Below, piece by piece: positions 21,983-30,112 of a DNA stretch of 64,000 bases. Every line of letters starts with the position of its first letter. The stretch's first letter is position 1. Under the pieces are notes generated by a model. It ran no database searches. It saw only the letters and a program-made list of their open reading frames with translations, and had not been told where the DNA came from. The position numbers and the translations under genes are program-made. Location: contig NZ_BMVB01000006.1 in the NCBI RefSeq assembly GCF_014650495.1, forward strand, positions 124,001 to 188,000, given 5' to 3'. This DNA is from Streptomyces cinnamoneus. GTDB taxonomy: Bacteria; Actinomycetota; Actinomycetes; Streptomycetales; Streptomycetaceae.

Positions 21983-22852
21983 TCAGCGCCCCGCGTGCCG
22001 GCGGTGCCGCCCGCCGGAGGCCGGGCCCGCCGCCCGGCGCCGTCCGTGGCCGGCCACGGGGCCCGCCTGGCCGGGGTACTCGCCGTAGCCGCCGTACTGG
22101 CCGTCGTACGGTCCGCCGTAGTACCCGTCGTCGTGGTGTCCGCCCTGCTCCGCCGCCGCGAGCGCGGCGCGCTCCTCCGCCAGGCCGAAGCGGCCGAGCA
22201 GGCCGCCCAGCACCGGCAGGGTCTCCAGCCGGGGCAGCAGCCAGGCGTGCCACACGCCGGTCACGAAGAGGACCGCGGAGCTCGCGATCAGCACCGAGCC
22301 GAAGGTGTCGGTCGGGTAGTGGGCGCCGACGTACATGCGGGAGAAGGCGACCAGCAGGACCGCGAGGACACCGAGGACGGCGACCGTGCGACGGTGCCGG
22401 GACTCGCGGAAGAGGAAGAAGACGGCCAGGGCCACCGCCACGGTGAAGGCGGTGTGGCCGCTGGGGAAGCTGTTGGAGCCGATCTCGGGGTCGAGCATGA
22501 ACTCGCGCGGCGGCCGGGGCCGCGCCACGATCGCCTTCGCCAGCTGCGTGCTGTTCCAGCCGACCGCGACCACGAGGAAGACCGCCGACGCGGTGATGGG
22601 GCGGCGCTTGACGAACAGCAGCCAGCCGCACCAGACCGCGAGGATGATCACGCCGGCCACGGGCGAGGCGCAGTAGCTGACCGCCTCCATCGTGTGGTTC
22701 AGCCAGCCGGTGCGCGTGTTGGTCTGGATCGTGCGGTCCAGGTCCAGGTCGTGCGGCTGGATCAGCCGCGTATGCGCGGCGACCATCCCGAGCGCGATCG
22801 CGGTCGCGAACAGCAGGAGGGAGTAGCGCAGCCAATGGCGCACGTAGGGCAT
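21983..22852 (-). CDS. Membrane PAP2-family phosphatase
   Basis: 289 residues, about six transmembrane helices. The three PAP2 signature motifs are present: KAIVARPRPP, PSGHTAF with the catalytic His, and SRMYVGAHYPTD with the second His and Asp. It probably dephosphorylates a lipid phosphate (undecaprenyl diphosphate or phosphatidate type) at the outer face of the membrane. The C-terminal ~60 residues are Gly/Tyr/His-rich (HHDDGYYGGPYDGQYGGYG) and cytoplasmic or disordered, unusual for the family. Start ATG 22852 (PYVRHWLRYSLLLF begins the first helix); the frame itself runs back to 23005. Confidence 0.88.
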   Translation of the reverse strand: MPYVRHWLRYSLLLFATAIALGMVAAHTRLIQPHDLDLDRTIQTNTRTGWLNHTMEAVSYCASPVAGVIILAVWCGWLLFVKRRPITASAVFLVVAVGWNSTQLAKAIVARPRPPREFMLDPEIGSNSFPSGHTAFTVAVALAVFFLFRESRHRRTVAVLGVLAVLLVAFSRMYVGAHYPTDTFGSVLIASSAVLFVTGVWHAWLLPRLETLPVLGGLLGRFGLAEERAALAAAEQGGHHDDGYYGGPYDGQYGGYGEYPGQAGPVAGHGRRRAAGPASGGRHRRHAGR

Positions 22853-22967
22853 GGGTGGGGCGTCCTTCGTATCGGTATGGCGGTACCGGGTCGGCAGCAC
22901 GGTAGGCGTACGGTCGGATGACGGGTACATGCCGCGCAGATGACGTCGGCGCGGCTGTACAGCAAAA

Positions 22968-22983
22968 GCTACACGCGCGTAGC
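22968..22983. promoter_or_regulatory. Inverted repeat GCTAC-N-CGCG-N-GTAGC upstream of the PAP2 gene
   Basis: GCTACACGCGCGTAGC is a near-perfect palindrome of TetR-operator size, 115 bp before the PAP2 start and just after the CapA-family stop. Another small palindrome (GCTGTACAGC) lies next to it. Regulator unknown. Confidence 0.35.
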
Positions 22984-23023
22984 CCCCGGCTGCGGCGCCG
23001 GTCACGCTGTGTGGGCCGCGGCC

Positions 23024-24010
23024 CTACGCCCAGTCGGCCACCAGCCGCCCGTCCCGTACGGCCACGGCCGTGCCGAACGCGGCGCAGGCCCGGGCGTACC
23101 GGTCGTGGATCCACTGCCAGTGCTCCTCGCGCGCCACGGTGGTGCGGCAGTAGTCCAGGTACAGGGGCACCGCTTCGAGGCGGACGGGGCGGTAGCGGGC
23201 CGGCTCCGGGCCGTCCAGGGTGACGAGGAAGAGCAGCCCCAGGTCGTTGCGGAGGTGGGGGTCGACGGCGTAGTCGTCGACGAAGTCGCCCATGTCGTGC
23301 ACGACGCGGGAGGCGACCCCGTGGAAGACGTGGGCGGAGTGCCCGGCGATCAGGGTCGCGCCGGCCGCCATCAGGGCGGCTGCGGCGTCCTGCACGTGGT
23401 GGGGCGGGGCGGCGGTCATGTTGGGCCCCCAGTGCGGGGTGACGAGCACCACGTCGGCCTCGGCGGCCGCGCGCCCCACCAGTTCGGCGAGCCAGTGGGG
23501 AACGCCGCGCCGCAGGTCGGCGAAGGCCACTCCGGGGCGGTCCTGCCCGGCCGCGAAGTCCTCAGGGTGGTCGGTGACGCCCACCACGGCCAGTCGTACC
23601 CCGCCCGTCTCCAGCACGGCGTACGCGCGGGCGGCGCCCGCGTCGGGCCCCGCCCCCACCGCCGCGACGCCCGCCCGCGTCAGGAGCTCACGGGTGTCCG
23701 TCAGGGCGTCGTAGCCGAAGTCCAGGGCGTGGTTGTTGGCCAGGGTCACGCAGTCCACGCCCAGCTCCGCGAGGACGTCCGCGGTCTCGGGCGGAGCCCG
23801 GAAGAAGAACGGCTTGCCCGGCGCGGGCCAGGGCTCGCCCCGGCCGGAGACGCAGCATTCGAGGTTGGCGACGAACAGATCGGCCGTCGCGACGATCTCG
23901 CGGAGCTCCTCGCACAGGATCGTGTCCGGCTCCGGCGCCTGTGCCAGCCGCTCGCCGACGCCGCGCCCGAGCATGGTGTCGCCGGCCATCGCCATCGTGA
24001 TCGGCGCCAT
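23024..24010 (-). CDS. CapA/PgsA-family metallophosphoesterase-like protein
   Basis: 328 residues of the CapA family (poly-gamma-glutamate capsule type; calcineurin-like phosphoesterase fold). Landmarks: MAMAGDTMLGRGVGE, NLECCVSGRG, LANNHALDFGYDAL, VTPHWGPNM and GHSAHVFHGV. No signal peptide or anchor, and no capB/capC/pgs genes nearby, so a role in polyglutamate export is doubtful; many actinobacterial copies are stand-alone. AAGGGGAG precedes the ATG at 24010. Confidence 0.85.
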   Translation of the reverse strand: MAPITMAMAGDTMLGRGVGERLAQAPEPDTILCEELREIVATADLFVANLECCVSGRGEPWPAPGKPFFFRAPPETADVLAELGVDCVTLANNHALDFGYDALTDTRELLTRAGVAAVGAGPDAGAARAYAVLETGGVRLAVVGVTDHPEDFAAGQDRPGVAFADLRRGVPHWLAELVGRAAAEADVVLVTPHWGPNMTAAPPHHVQDAAAALMAAGATLIAGHSAHVFHGVASRVVHDMGDFVDDYAVDPHLRNDLGLLFLVTLDGPEPARYRPVRLEAVPLYLDYCRTTVAREEHWQWIHDRYARACAAFGTAVAVRDGRLVADWA

Positions 24011-24133
24011 GCGCTCCCCTTCCCTCCGGGAGCCGCCCTTGCCGCCAGTATGCGGCGCGCGGGCCCCGGAGGACGAGGACGCCCCAGGGTGTGTGCGACG
24101 GGCCGGTGCGGGCCCCGCGGCGGGTCGGCCGCG

Positions 24134-24841
24134 TCAGCGGGCGGCCTTGCGGCGCCCGGCCTGCGGCGCCTCGTCCCCGCCGCCCTTGGCCCACAGCGAG
24201 CGCACGTGCCCCAGGTGCCGCGCCATGCACTTCTCGGCGCCCTTGGCGTCGCCCGCCAGCATCAGGTCGAGCAGCTCCAGGTGCTCCTCGGCCGAGGGGA
24301 TCAGCTCGCCGCGCTGGTCCAGGGCGGTCAGCCCGTACAGGCGCGAGCGCTTGCGCAGGTCGCTGACGGTCTCGACGAGGCGTTCGTTGCCGGAGAGCGC
24401 GAGCAGGGAGAGGTGGAACTGCCGGTCCGCCTCCAGGTAGCCGATGAGGTCGTGCTCGCGGGCGGCGCGCACGATCTCCTCGGCGACGGGGCGGAGCACT
24501 TCGAGGTCCTCGGCGGTCGCGATGCGCGTGACGCGGCCGGTCATGGGCACCTCGATCAGGGTGCGGATCTCGGTGTACTGGTCGAGGTCGCGCTCGTTGA
24601 CCTCGGTCACCCTGAAGCCCTTGTTGCGGACCGGCTCGACCAGGCCCTCGCGGGCCAGGTCGAGCATCGCCTCGCGCACCGGGGTCGCGGAGATGCCGAA
24701 GTCCTCCGCGAGCCCCGGTGCCGAGTAGACCTCGCCGGGGCGCAGTTCACCGGAGATCAGCGCGGCACGCAGGGCGTGGGCGACCTGATCGCGCAGCCGC
24801 TCCGTGGCGGTGACGAGATTGCGCTGCTTGAGGTGCCCCAT
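24134..24841 (-). CDS. GntR-family regulator with FCD domain; likely controls the hydroxyproline/collagen island
   Basis: 235 residues. The winged helix at ~10-75 reads RDQVAHALRAALISGELRPG, then SATPVREAMLDLAREGLVE, the GntR signature. Residues ~85-215 form the all-helical FCD ligand domain with its metal/ligand residues (EADRQFH, EEHLELLDLML). It is the last gene after the aldehyde dehydrogenase, 46 bp on, and has its own upstream palindrome (24880-24896), so it is probably autoregulated. The same 17-bp element occurs at three more promoters of the island. The inducer may be a hydroxyproline isomer or pathway intermediate (inference). Start ATG 24841 with AAAGGGA. Confidence 0.88.
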   Translation of the reverse strand: MGHLKQRNLVTATERLRDQVAHALRAALISGELRPGEVYSAPGLAEDFGISATPVREAMLDLAREGLVEPVRNKGFRVTEVNERDLDQYTEIRTLIEVPMTGRVTRIATAEDLEVLRPVAEEIVRAAREHDLIGYLEADRQFHLSLLALSGNERLVETVSDLRKRSRLYGLTALDQRGELIPSAEEHLELLDLMLAGDAKGAEKCMARHLGHVRSLWAKGGGDEAPQAGRRKAAR

Positions 24842-24879
24842 GGTGTCCCTTTCGTGCCCCGATGGACTGGACCACCAGC

Positions 24880-24896
24880 GTACAATGTCACATTGT
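24880..24896. promoter_or_regulatory. GntR-type operator, site A
   Basis: GTACAATGTCACATTGT contains the perfect palindrome ACAATG-TCA-CATTGT. It covers the stop codon of the aldehyde dehydrogenase gene (24888-24890) and lies 39 bp before the GntR gene start. It is the most symmetrical of four related sites (also 31263, 32735 and 38610). Confidence 0.7.
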
Positions 24897-26285
24897 GCTT
24901 TGCGGTGCCAGGGTGTACGTGCGGCTCGCCGTGTAGAACTCCAGCGCGGCACGCCCCTGTTCGCGCGCACCGTGCCCGGACGCCTTCGCCCCGCCGAAGG
25001 GCAGGTGGAAGTCGACGCCCGTCGACGGTGCGTTGACGCGGATCATGCCCGTGTCCAGGCCGTCCAGTCCCTGCAGCACCGCATCGAGGCCGGCGGTGTG
25101 CACCGAGGTGACGAGCCCGTACGGCACGGAGTTGACGAGGCGCACGGCGTCGGCGAGGTCGTCGGCGGGCAGCAGGGCCGCGACGGGGCCGAAGACCTCC
25201 TCCCGCAGCAGGCCGTGGCCCGGCGCCACCTTCTCCACCAGCGTCGGCGCCGCGTACCAGCCGGGGCCGTCGACGGCAGTGCCCGCGGCGAGGACGGACA
25301 CCCCGTCCAGGGCCCGGGTGAACTGCTCGCGCGCCCGCTGGGAGATGAGCGGCCCGCAGACGGTCGCCGGGTCGGCCGGGTCGCCCACCGGGAGCGCGCG
25401 CAGCGCCTCCCCGAGGGCCTCGCGCAGGGGGGCGAGGGCGGCGCCGACGGCGATCACCCGGCTGGTGGCGGTGCACTTCTGGCCCGCGTACCCGGCGAGG
25501 GCGGCCGCGATGTGGGCGGCGGCCCGGCCGATGTCGGCGTCGGGCAGGACGATCGCCGCGTTGAGCCCGCCCATCTCGGCCTGGACGGGGACGCCCCGGG
25601 CGGTGGCCGTGCGCACGACGTCGGTGCCGACGGCGGTGGAGCCGGTGAAGGAGACGACGTCGGCGGCGCGCAGGACGGCGTCGCCCTCGGCGGCACCGCC
25701 GGGAACGATGCGGAACACCCCCTCGGGCAGCGCCTCCCGGGCGATGTCGGCCAGCCGCAGCGCACAGGCGGTCGCCTCGGGCGCGGGTTTGAGGACGACG
25801 GTGTTGCCGGCCGCCAGAGCCGGCGCGGCCTTCCATCCGGGGATGGCGAAGGGGAAGTTCCACGGGGTGATCAGGCCCGCGACGCCGTGCGGCCGGCGGC
25901 GGGTCAGCAGCAGCCCCTCTCCGGCGGCCGGCTCGTGGACGGCGCCGGTGGGCTCGTAGGGGGCCTGGGCGTAGTAGCGCCAGATCGCGGCGGTGCGGGC
26001 CACCTCGGCCCGCGCCTCGGCGAGCGGCTTGCCCACTTCCCGTACGGCCAGGGCGGCCAGCTCGCCGGCGGCGGCGTCGACGGCGTCGGCGACCCGGCCG
26101 AGCGCCGAGGAGCGGGCGGCCGCGCCGGCGCGCAGCCACTGCGGCTGGGCGGCGCGGGCCCGCTCGACGGCGTCGGCCGCGGCCGCGGGGCCGGGGGCCC
26201 GGAGCCGCACGAGGACGTCGTCGGGGGCGGTGGGGTTGCGGGAGACGACGAAGGCCGGTTCGGTGGCGGCCGGTTCGGTGGTCAC
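24888..26285 (-). CDS. Aldehyde dehydrogenase, probable 2-oxoglutarate semialdehyde dehydrogenase
   Basis: 465 residues, complete ALDH fold: PWNFPFAIPGWKAAPALAAGN for NAD(P) and substrate entry, FTGSTAVG, catalytic Glu237 (EMGG) and nucleophile Cys271 (GYAGQKCTATSR), FGPVAALLP and FGGAKASGHGAREQG at the C-terminus. Its place after an epimerase, deaminase and dehydrogenase points to oxidation of 2-oxoglutarate semialdehyde to 2-oxoglutarate, the last step of hydroxyproline breakdown (equivalent to LhpG-type enzymes). GTG 26285 overlaps the epimerase stop (GTGA). The family call is certain; the substrate rests on context. Confidence 0.87.
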   Translation of the reverse strand: MTTEPAATEPAFVVSRNPTAPDDVLVRLRAPGPAAAADAVERARAAQPQWLRAGAAARSSALGRVADAVDAAAGELAALAVREVGKPLAEARAEVARTAAIWRYYAQAPYEPTGAVHEPAAGEGLLLTRRRPHGVAGLITPWNFPFAIPGWKAAPALAAGNTVVLKPAPEATACALRLADIAREALPEGVFRIVPGGAAEGDAVLRAADVVSFTGSTAVGTDVVRTATARGVPVQAEMGGLNAAIVLPDADIGRAAAHIAAALAGYAGQKCTATSRVIAVGAALAPLREALGEALRALPVGDPADPATVCGPLISQRAREQFTRALDGVSVLAAGTAVDGPGWYAAPTLVEKVAPGHGLLREEVFGPVAALLPADDLADAVRLVNSVPYGLVTSVHTAGLDAVLQGLDGLDTGMIRVNAPSTGVDFHLPFGGAKASGHGAREQGRAALEFYTASRTYTLAPQSTM

Positions 26286-27286
26286 AGGAGGAAACCTCCG
26301 GGGAAGGGGTCGTCCGGGTCGAGGAAGTACTGGGCGGTGCCGGTGATCCAGGCGCGGCCGGTGATGGTGGGGACGACCGCCGGCAGCCCGCCGACCTCCG
26401 TCTCCCCCACCAGGCGGCCGGTGAACTCCGTCCCGATGAAGGACTCGTTGACGAAGTCCCGCTCCAGCGGGAGCGCGCCGCGCGCGTGCAGCTGTGCCAT
26501 GCGGGCGGAGGTGCCGGTGCCGCAGGGGGACCGGTCGAACCAGCCCGGGTGGATGGCCATGGCGTGCCGGGAGCGGTGCGCGTCGGAGCCGGGCGCGGTG
26601 AGGTAGACGTGCTTGAGGCCGCCGATGCCGGGGTCCTCGGGGTGGACGGGCCGGTCCGGTGAGGCGTTGACGGCGTCCATGACGGCGAGCCCCGCGGCGA
26701 GGAGCTCGTCCTTGTGCTCCCGGCCGAACGGAAGCCCCAGCGCGTCGGTGTCGACGAAGGCGTAGAAGTTGCCGCCGAAGGCCAGGTCGAACGTCACCTT
26801 CCCGTGGCCGGGCACGTCCAGCGTGCGGTCCAGGCCGACGCAGAAGGCGGGCACGTTGGTGAACGTGACGGCCTTCGCCGCGCCGCCCTCGACGTGCACG
26901 TCGGCCGTGACCAGCCCGGCGGGGGTGTCCAGCCGCACGGTGGTGACGGGCTCGGTGACCGGCACCATACCGGTCTCCACGAGCACGGTGGCGACCCCGA
27001 TGGTGCCGTGCCCGCACATCGGCAGCACGCCCGAGACCTCGATGTAGAGGACCCCGTAGTCGGCGTCGGGGCGGGTGGGTGGCTGGAGGATCGCGCCGCT
27101 CATGGAGGCGTGGCCGCGGGGTTCGTACATCAGGAGCGTGCGGAGGTGGTCCAGGTGCTCCATGAAGTGCAGCCGGCGTTCGGCCATGGTGGCGCCGGGT
27201 ATGACGCCCACTCCGCCGGTGATGACGCGGGTGGGCATGCCCTCGGTGTGCGAGTCGACGGCGTGGAAGACGTGACGAGTGCGCAC
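26282..27286 (-). CDS. 4-hydroxyproline 2-epimerase (proline racemase family)
   Basis: 334 residues. Both catalytic cysteines of the two-base racemase/epimerase mechanism are present: Cys91 in LPMCGHGTIG and Cys255 in DRSPCGTGTSA. Presence of the second Cys excludes the trans-3-hydroxyproline dehydratase branch, which has Thr there. Context selects the 4-hydroxyproline 2-epimerase role (trans-4-hydroxy-L-proline to cis-4-hydroxy-D-proline), since its product is the expected substrate of the dehydrogenase encoded upstream. Separated from the deaminase gene by a 16-bp minisatellite. Proline racemase activity is the main alternative. Confidence 0.9.
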   Translation of the reverse strand: MRTRHVFHAVDSHTEGMPTRVITGGVGVIPGATMAERRLHFMEHLDHLRTLLMYEPRGHASMSGAILQPPTRPDADYGVLYIEVSGVLPMCGHGTIGVATVLVETGMVPVTEPVTTVRLDTPAGLVTADVHVEGGAAKAVTFTNVPAFCVGLDRTLDVPGHGKVTFDLAFGGNFYAFVDTDALGLPFGREHKDELLAAGLAVMDAVNASPDRPVHPEDPGIGGLKHVYLTAPGSDAHRSRHAMAIHPGWFDRSPCGTGTSARMAQLHARGALPLERDFVNESFIGTEFTGRLVGETEVGGLPAVVPTITGRAWITGTAQYFLDPDDPFPGGFLL

Positions 27287-27300
27287 GGACGTCCTTTCAG

Positions 27301-27380
27301 CAGGTGGCTGCGGGGGCAGGTGGCTGCGGGGGCAGGTGGCTGCGGTGGCAGGTGGCTGCGGGGGCAGGTGGCTGCGGTGG
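27301..27380. repeat. Five tandem copies of a 16-bp unit
   Basis: CAGGTGGCTGCGGKGG repeats five times without interruption (27301, 27317, 27333, 27349, 27365), varying only G/T at position 14. It fills the whole intergenic gap between the deaminase stop (27381) and the ribosome site of the epimerase. The 16-nt period means any copy change stays outside the coding frames but would alter spacing and mRNA structure inside the operon. Confidence 0.95.
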
Positions 27381-28289
27381 TCAGTGGTGCCCGTCGGCGA
27401 GCGCCTTCTCGGTGGCGGCGCGCACCGCGGCGGCCGTCCCTCCCGTCAGGGGGCCGCGCGGCGGCCGGGTCGGGCCGCCGTGGCGGCCGGCGAGGTCCAT
27501 GGAGACCTTGATGGCCTGGACGAACTCGGTCTTGGAGTCCCAGCGCAGCAGGGGGTGCAGCGAGGCGTAGAGGGGGCGTGCCGTCTGCAGGTCCCCGGCG
27601 ACGGCCGCGCGGTACAGCTCGGCGCAGGTGGCGGGGAAGGCGTTGGGGTAGCCGGCGATCCAGCCGACCGCGCCGGCGACGGCGAGCTCCAGGAGGACGT
27701 CGTCCGCGCCGATCAGGAGGTCCAGTTCCGGGGCCAGTTCGGCCAGTTCGTAGGCGCGCCGGACGTCGCCGCTGAACTCCTTGACCGCCACGATGCTGCC
27801 CTCGCCGTGCAGGCCGGCGAGGAGGGCGGGGGTCAGGTCGACCTTGGTGTCGATGGGGTTGTTGTACGCCACGACCGGGATCTGGGCCCGGGCGACCTCG
27901 GCGTAGTGGGCGCGGACGGCACTCTCGTCGGCGCGGTAGGCGTTCGGCGGCAGCAGCAGGACGGAGCCGCAGCCGGCCTCGGCGGCCTGGTCGGCCCAGC
28001 GGCGCGCCTCGGCGCTGCCGTACGCGGCGACGCCGGGCATCACGCGCGCGCCGTCGCCGGCCGCCTCGACGGCGGTGCGCACGACGCGGGCGCGCTCGTC
28101 GTCGGTGAGGGTCTGGTACTCGCCGAGGGAGCCGTTGGGCACGACGCCGTCGCAGCCGTTGTCGATGAGCCAGCGGACGTGCTCGGCGTAGGCGTCGTAG
28201 TCGACGGAGAGGTCCGCGCGCAGCGGGAGCGCGGTGGCGACCATGATGCCGCGCCAGGGTCGGTCGGTGTTCCAGGAGGTGGCGGTCAT
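27381..28289 (-). CDS. DapA-family lyase, probable 1-pyrroline-4-hydroxy-2-carboxylate deaminase
   Basis: 302 residues, TIM-barrel dihydrodipicolinate synthase/N-acetylneuraminate lyase family. Schiff-base Lys170 (IVAVKEFSGD), proton-relay Tyr142 (VAYNNP) and the carboxylate loop NGSLGEYQTL are in place. In hydroxyproline operons this fold deaminates 1-pyrroline-4-hydroxy-2-carboxylate to 2-oxoglutarate semialdehyde (LhpC-type), which suits the neighbours on both sides. Lysine-type DapA is unlikely because no dap genes are near. ATG 28289 overlaps the stop of the dehydrogenase alpha gene (ATGA). Confidence 0.88.
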   Translation of the reverse strand: MTATSWNTDRPWRGIMVATALPLRADLSVDYDAYAEHVRWLIDNGCDGVVPNGSLGEYQTLTDDERARVVRTAVEAAGDGARVMPGVAAYGSAEARRWADQAAEAGCGSVLLLPPNAYRADESAVRAHYAEVARAQIPVVAYNNPIDTKVDLTPALLAGLHGEGSIVAVKEFSGDVRRAYELAELAPELDLLIGADDVLLELAVAGAVGWIAGYPNAFPATCAELYRAAVAGDLQTARPLYASLHPLLRWDSKTEFVQAIKVSMDLAGRHGGPTRPPRGPLTGGTAAAVRAATEKALADGHH

Positions 28290-29785
28290 GTGCGGGAACC
28301 CTTCTTCGGTGGGTGAGCGGGTCGTGCGGCCGGGGTCGTCCGGGCCGTGTCAGGGGGGTCGGAGCCCAGGACGCCGAGGGGGACGGGCACGGCGAGCGGC
28401 CGGCGTTCGGCGGACGGCGGTACGGTCCCCTGCGCCGTACCGGCGGCCGCCAGGCAGGCCACGGCCGCCCCGCACGTCCGGCCCTGGCACCAGCCCATGC
28501 CGGCACGGGTGAGGAGCTTGACGGTGCGGGCGTCCCGGGCGCCGAGGTCGCCGGCCGCCTCGCGGATGCGGCCGGCGGTCACCTCTTCGCAGCGGCAGAC
28601 GTCCGTGTCGTCGGTGAGCCAGCCGGTCCAGCCGGGGCCGGGGGCGTGGGCGGCGGCCATGGCGTCGGCGAAGGCGCGCATGCGGTCCCGGCGGCGGCGC
28701 AGCTCGCGCATGCGCCCGTCGTGGGCGAGGGCGGGCCGGGGGCACAGGTGGGCTGCGGCCGCCCGGGCCGCCATCTCGCCCTCGACGACGGCCAGTTGCC
28801 AGCCGCCCACTCCCCCGGTCTCGCCCGCGGACCACAGGCCGGGCACCGAGCTGCGCTGCAGCTCGTCCAGGACCAGGGCGTCCGTGCCGTCGGCCGTGCG
28901 GCGGGTCGCGCAGCCGACGGTCGTGGCGAGCTCGATCTGCGGGGCGAGGCCGTGCCCGGCGGCCAGGGCGTCGCAGACGATGCGGCGGTCCGTTCCGGGA
29001 AGGGGCCGCCACGCACGGTCGATCCGGGAGACCGTCACGGCTTCGACGCGGTCGGTGCCGTGGACGGCGGTGACGGCGCTGCGGGTGCGCAGCCGCACCC
29101 GGTGGCGCAGCAGCAGCGAGCCGTGGACGACGGCTTCGAGGAGTTTGTGCGGGTTGGTGGCCAGGGCGCGCGGGTGGCGGGCGTAGCCGAGGTAGCCGGC
29201 CGCCTCCACGACGGCGGGGACGCGGGCGCCGGCGGTGGCGAGCGAGGAGGCCACGGCCAGCAGCAGCGGCCCGCTGCCCGCGACGACGATGCGCCGGCCG
29301 GGCAGGACGAGCCCGGACTTGAGCATGGCCTGGGCGCCTCCGGCGCCGACGACTCCGGGCAGGGTCCAGCCGGGGAAGGGCAGGTGCCGCTCCTGGGCGC
29401 CGGTGGCGAGCAGGACCGCGCGGGCGTGCACGCGCACCGGCCGGTCGCCGTCGCCGTCGGGGCCGGTGAGGGCGTGCACGGTCCAGGCGTCCTCGCCCTC
29501 CCGGGTCACGGTCCACACGTGGTGGCCGGTGAGGTGGTCGGTGCCGCTCGCCGTCAGGCGTTCGCGCAGTGCGGTGAAGGCGGGCCATCCGTGGTGCAGG
29601 GCCTGCGGCCGGGCGGCGCCCGTGGCGGGGGCGGGATGGCGGAAGAACTGGCCGCCGGTCTGTGCGGAGGCGTCCAGCAGGGCGACGGACAGGCCGAGTT
29701 CGCGGGCGGTGACGGCGCCGGCGAGGCCGGCGGGGCCGGCGCCGATGACCGCGAGGTCGTACGGCTCAGACGCCGAGCGGGGCAT
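28286..29785 (-). CDS. D-hydroxyproline dehydrogenase alpha-type subunit (FAD/NAD-fold plus BFD [2Fe-2S])
   Basis: 499 residues. N-terminal dinucleotide fold (VIGAGPAGLAGAVTA), a second fold near residue 155 (GRRIVVAGSGPLLLAVA) and LWSAGETGGVGGWQLAVVEG. The C-terminal part carries a bacterioferritin-associated-ferredoxin-like cluster site (VCRCEEVT, then GWCQGRTCG). This is the HcnB/LhpE-type subunit of a heteromeric dehydrogenase. Together with the small ferredoxin and the DAO-type flavoprotein upstream it should oxidise cis-4-hydroxy-D-proline. A long Pro-rich tail follows the cluster domain. Start ATG 29785, overlapping the ferredoxin gene by 20 bp. Confidence 0.88.
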   Translation of the reverse strand: MPRSASEPYDLAVIGAGPAGLAGAVTARELGLSVALLDASAQTGGQFFRHPAPATGAARPQALHHGWPAFTALRERLTASGTDHLTGHHVWTVTREGEDAWTVHALTGPDGDGDRPVRVHARAVLLATGAQERHLPFPGWTLPGVVGAGGAQAMLKSGLVLPGRRIVVAGSGPLLLAVASSLATAGARVPAVVEAAGYLGYARHPRALATNPHKLLEAVVHGSLLLRHRVRLRTRSAVTAVHGTDRVEAVTVSRIDRAWRPLPGTDRRIVCDALAAGHGLAPQIELATTVGCATRRTADGTDALVLDELQRSSVPGLWSAGETGGVGGWQLAVVEGEMAARAAAAHLCPRPALAHDGRMRELRRRRDRMRAFADAMAAAHAPGPGWTGWLTDDTDVCRCEEVTAGRIREAAGDLGARDARTVKLLTRAGMGWCQGRTCGAAVACLAAAGTAQGTVPPSAERRPLAVPVPLGVLGSDPPDTARTTPAARPAHPPKKGSRT

Positions 29786-30080
29786 GGCCGTGTCCTTCCT
29801 GGGTGGTGACGGCGTCCCCGGGCCGGGCGGGGACCAGGCAGGCCCGCTTGTTGGGCTGTCCGTTGACGGTGGCCAGGCAGTCGTAGCACTGGCCGATGCC
29901 GCAGAAGGCGCCGCGCGGGCGGCCGCCGTCGCGGGTGGTGCGCCAGGCGAGGATGCCGGCCCCCCACAGGGCGGCGGCGACGGACTGGCCGGGCAGGGCG
30001 GTGACCGTACGGCCGTCGAAGGTGATCTCGAACGGCGGGCCGGGGTCCGCCCCGACGAGGTCGGCGGGGGTACGGGCCAC
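29766..30080 (-). CDS. D-hydroxyproline dehydrogenase gamma-type [2Fe-2S] subunit
   Basis: 104 residues. Ferredoxin-like [2Fe-2S] protein with FCGIGQCYDC (C-x4-C-x2-C) and a fourth Cys in KRACLVPAR, preceded by FDGRTVTALPGQSVAAAL, the hallmark of HcnA/LhpF-type small subunits. It passes electrons between the two flavoprotein subunits encoded on either side. Start codon ATG at 30080, 32 bp after the beta-type gene. Confidence 0.88.
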   Translation of the reverse strand: MARTPADLVGADPGPPFEITFDGRTVTALPGQSVAAALWGAGILAWRTTRDGGRPRGAFCGIGQCYDCLATVNGQPNKRACLVPARPGDAVTTQEGHGHAPLGV

Positions 30081-30112
30081 TGCGGGCCTCCTCTCGACGG
30101 GGGGTGGGCTGC

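Noticed and set aside
26282..27286. trans-3-hydroxy-L-proline dehydratase
   Set aside because: Both catalytic cysteines (91 and 255) are present; the dehydratase branch has Thr at the second position.
27381..28289. Dihydrodipicolinate synthase for lysine biosynthesis
   Set aside because: Fold is the same, but no other dap genes are near and the operon is catabolic.
27130..28506. A minus frame reading through the 16-bp repeats as a Pro/Ala/Cys-rich repeat protein
   Set aside because: It is out of frame with the deaminase and epimerase on either side and has no start or ribosome site of its own.
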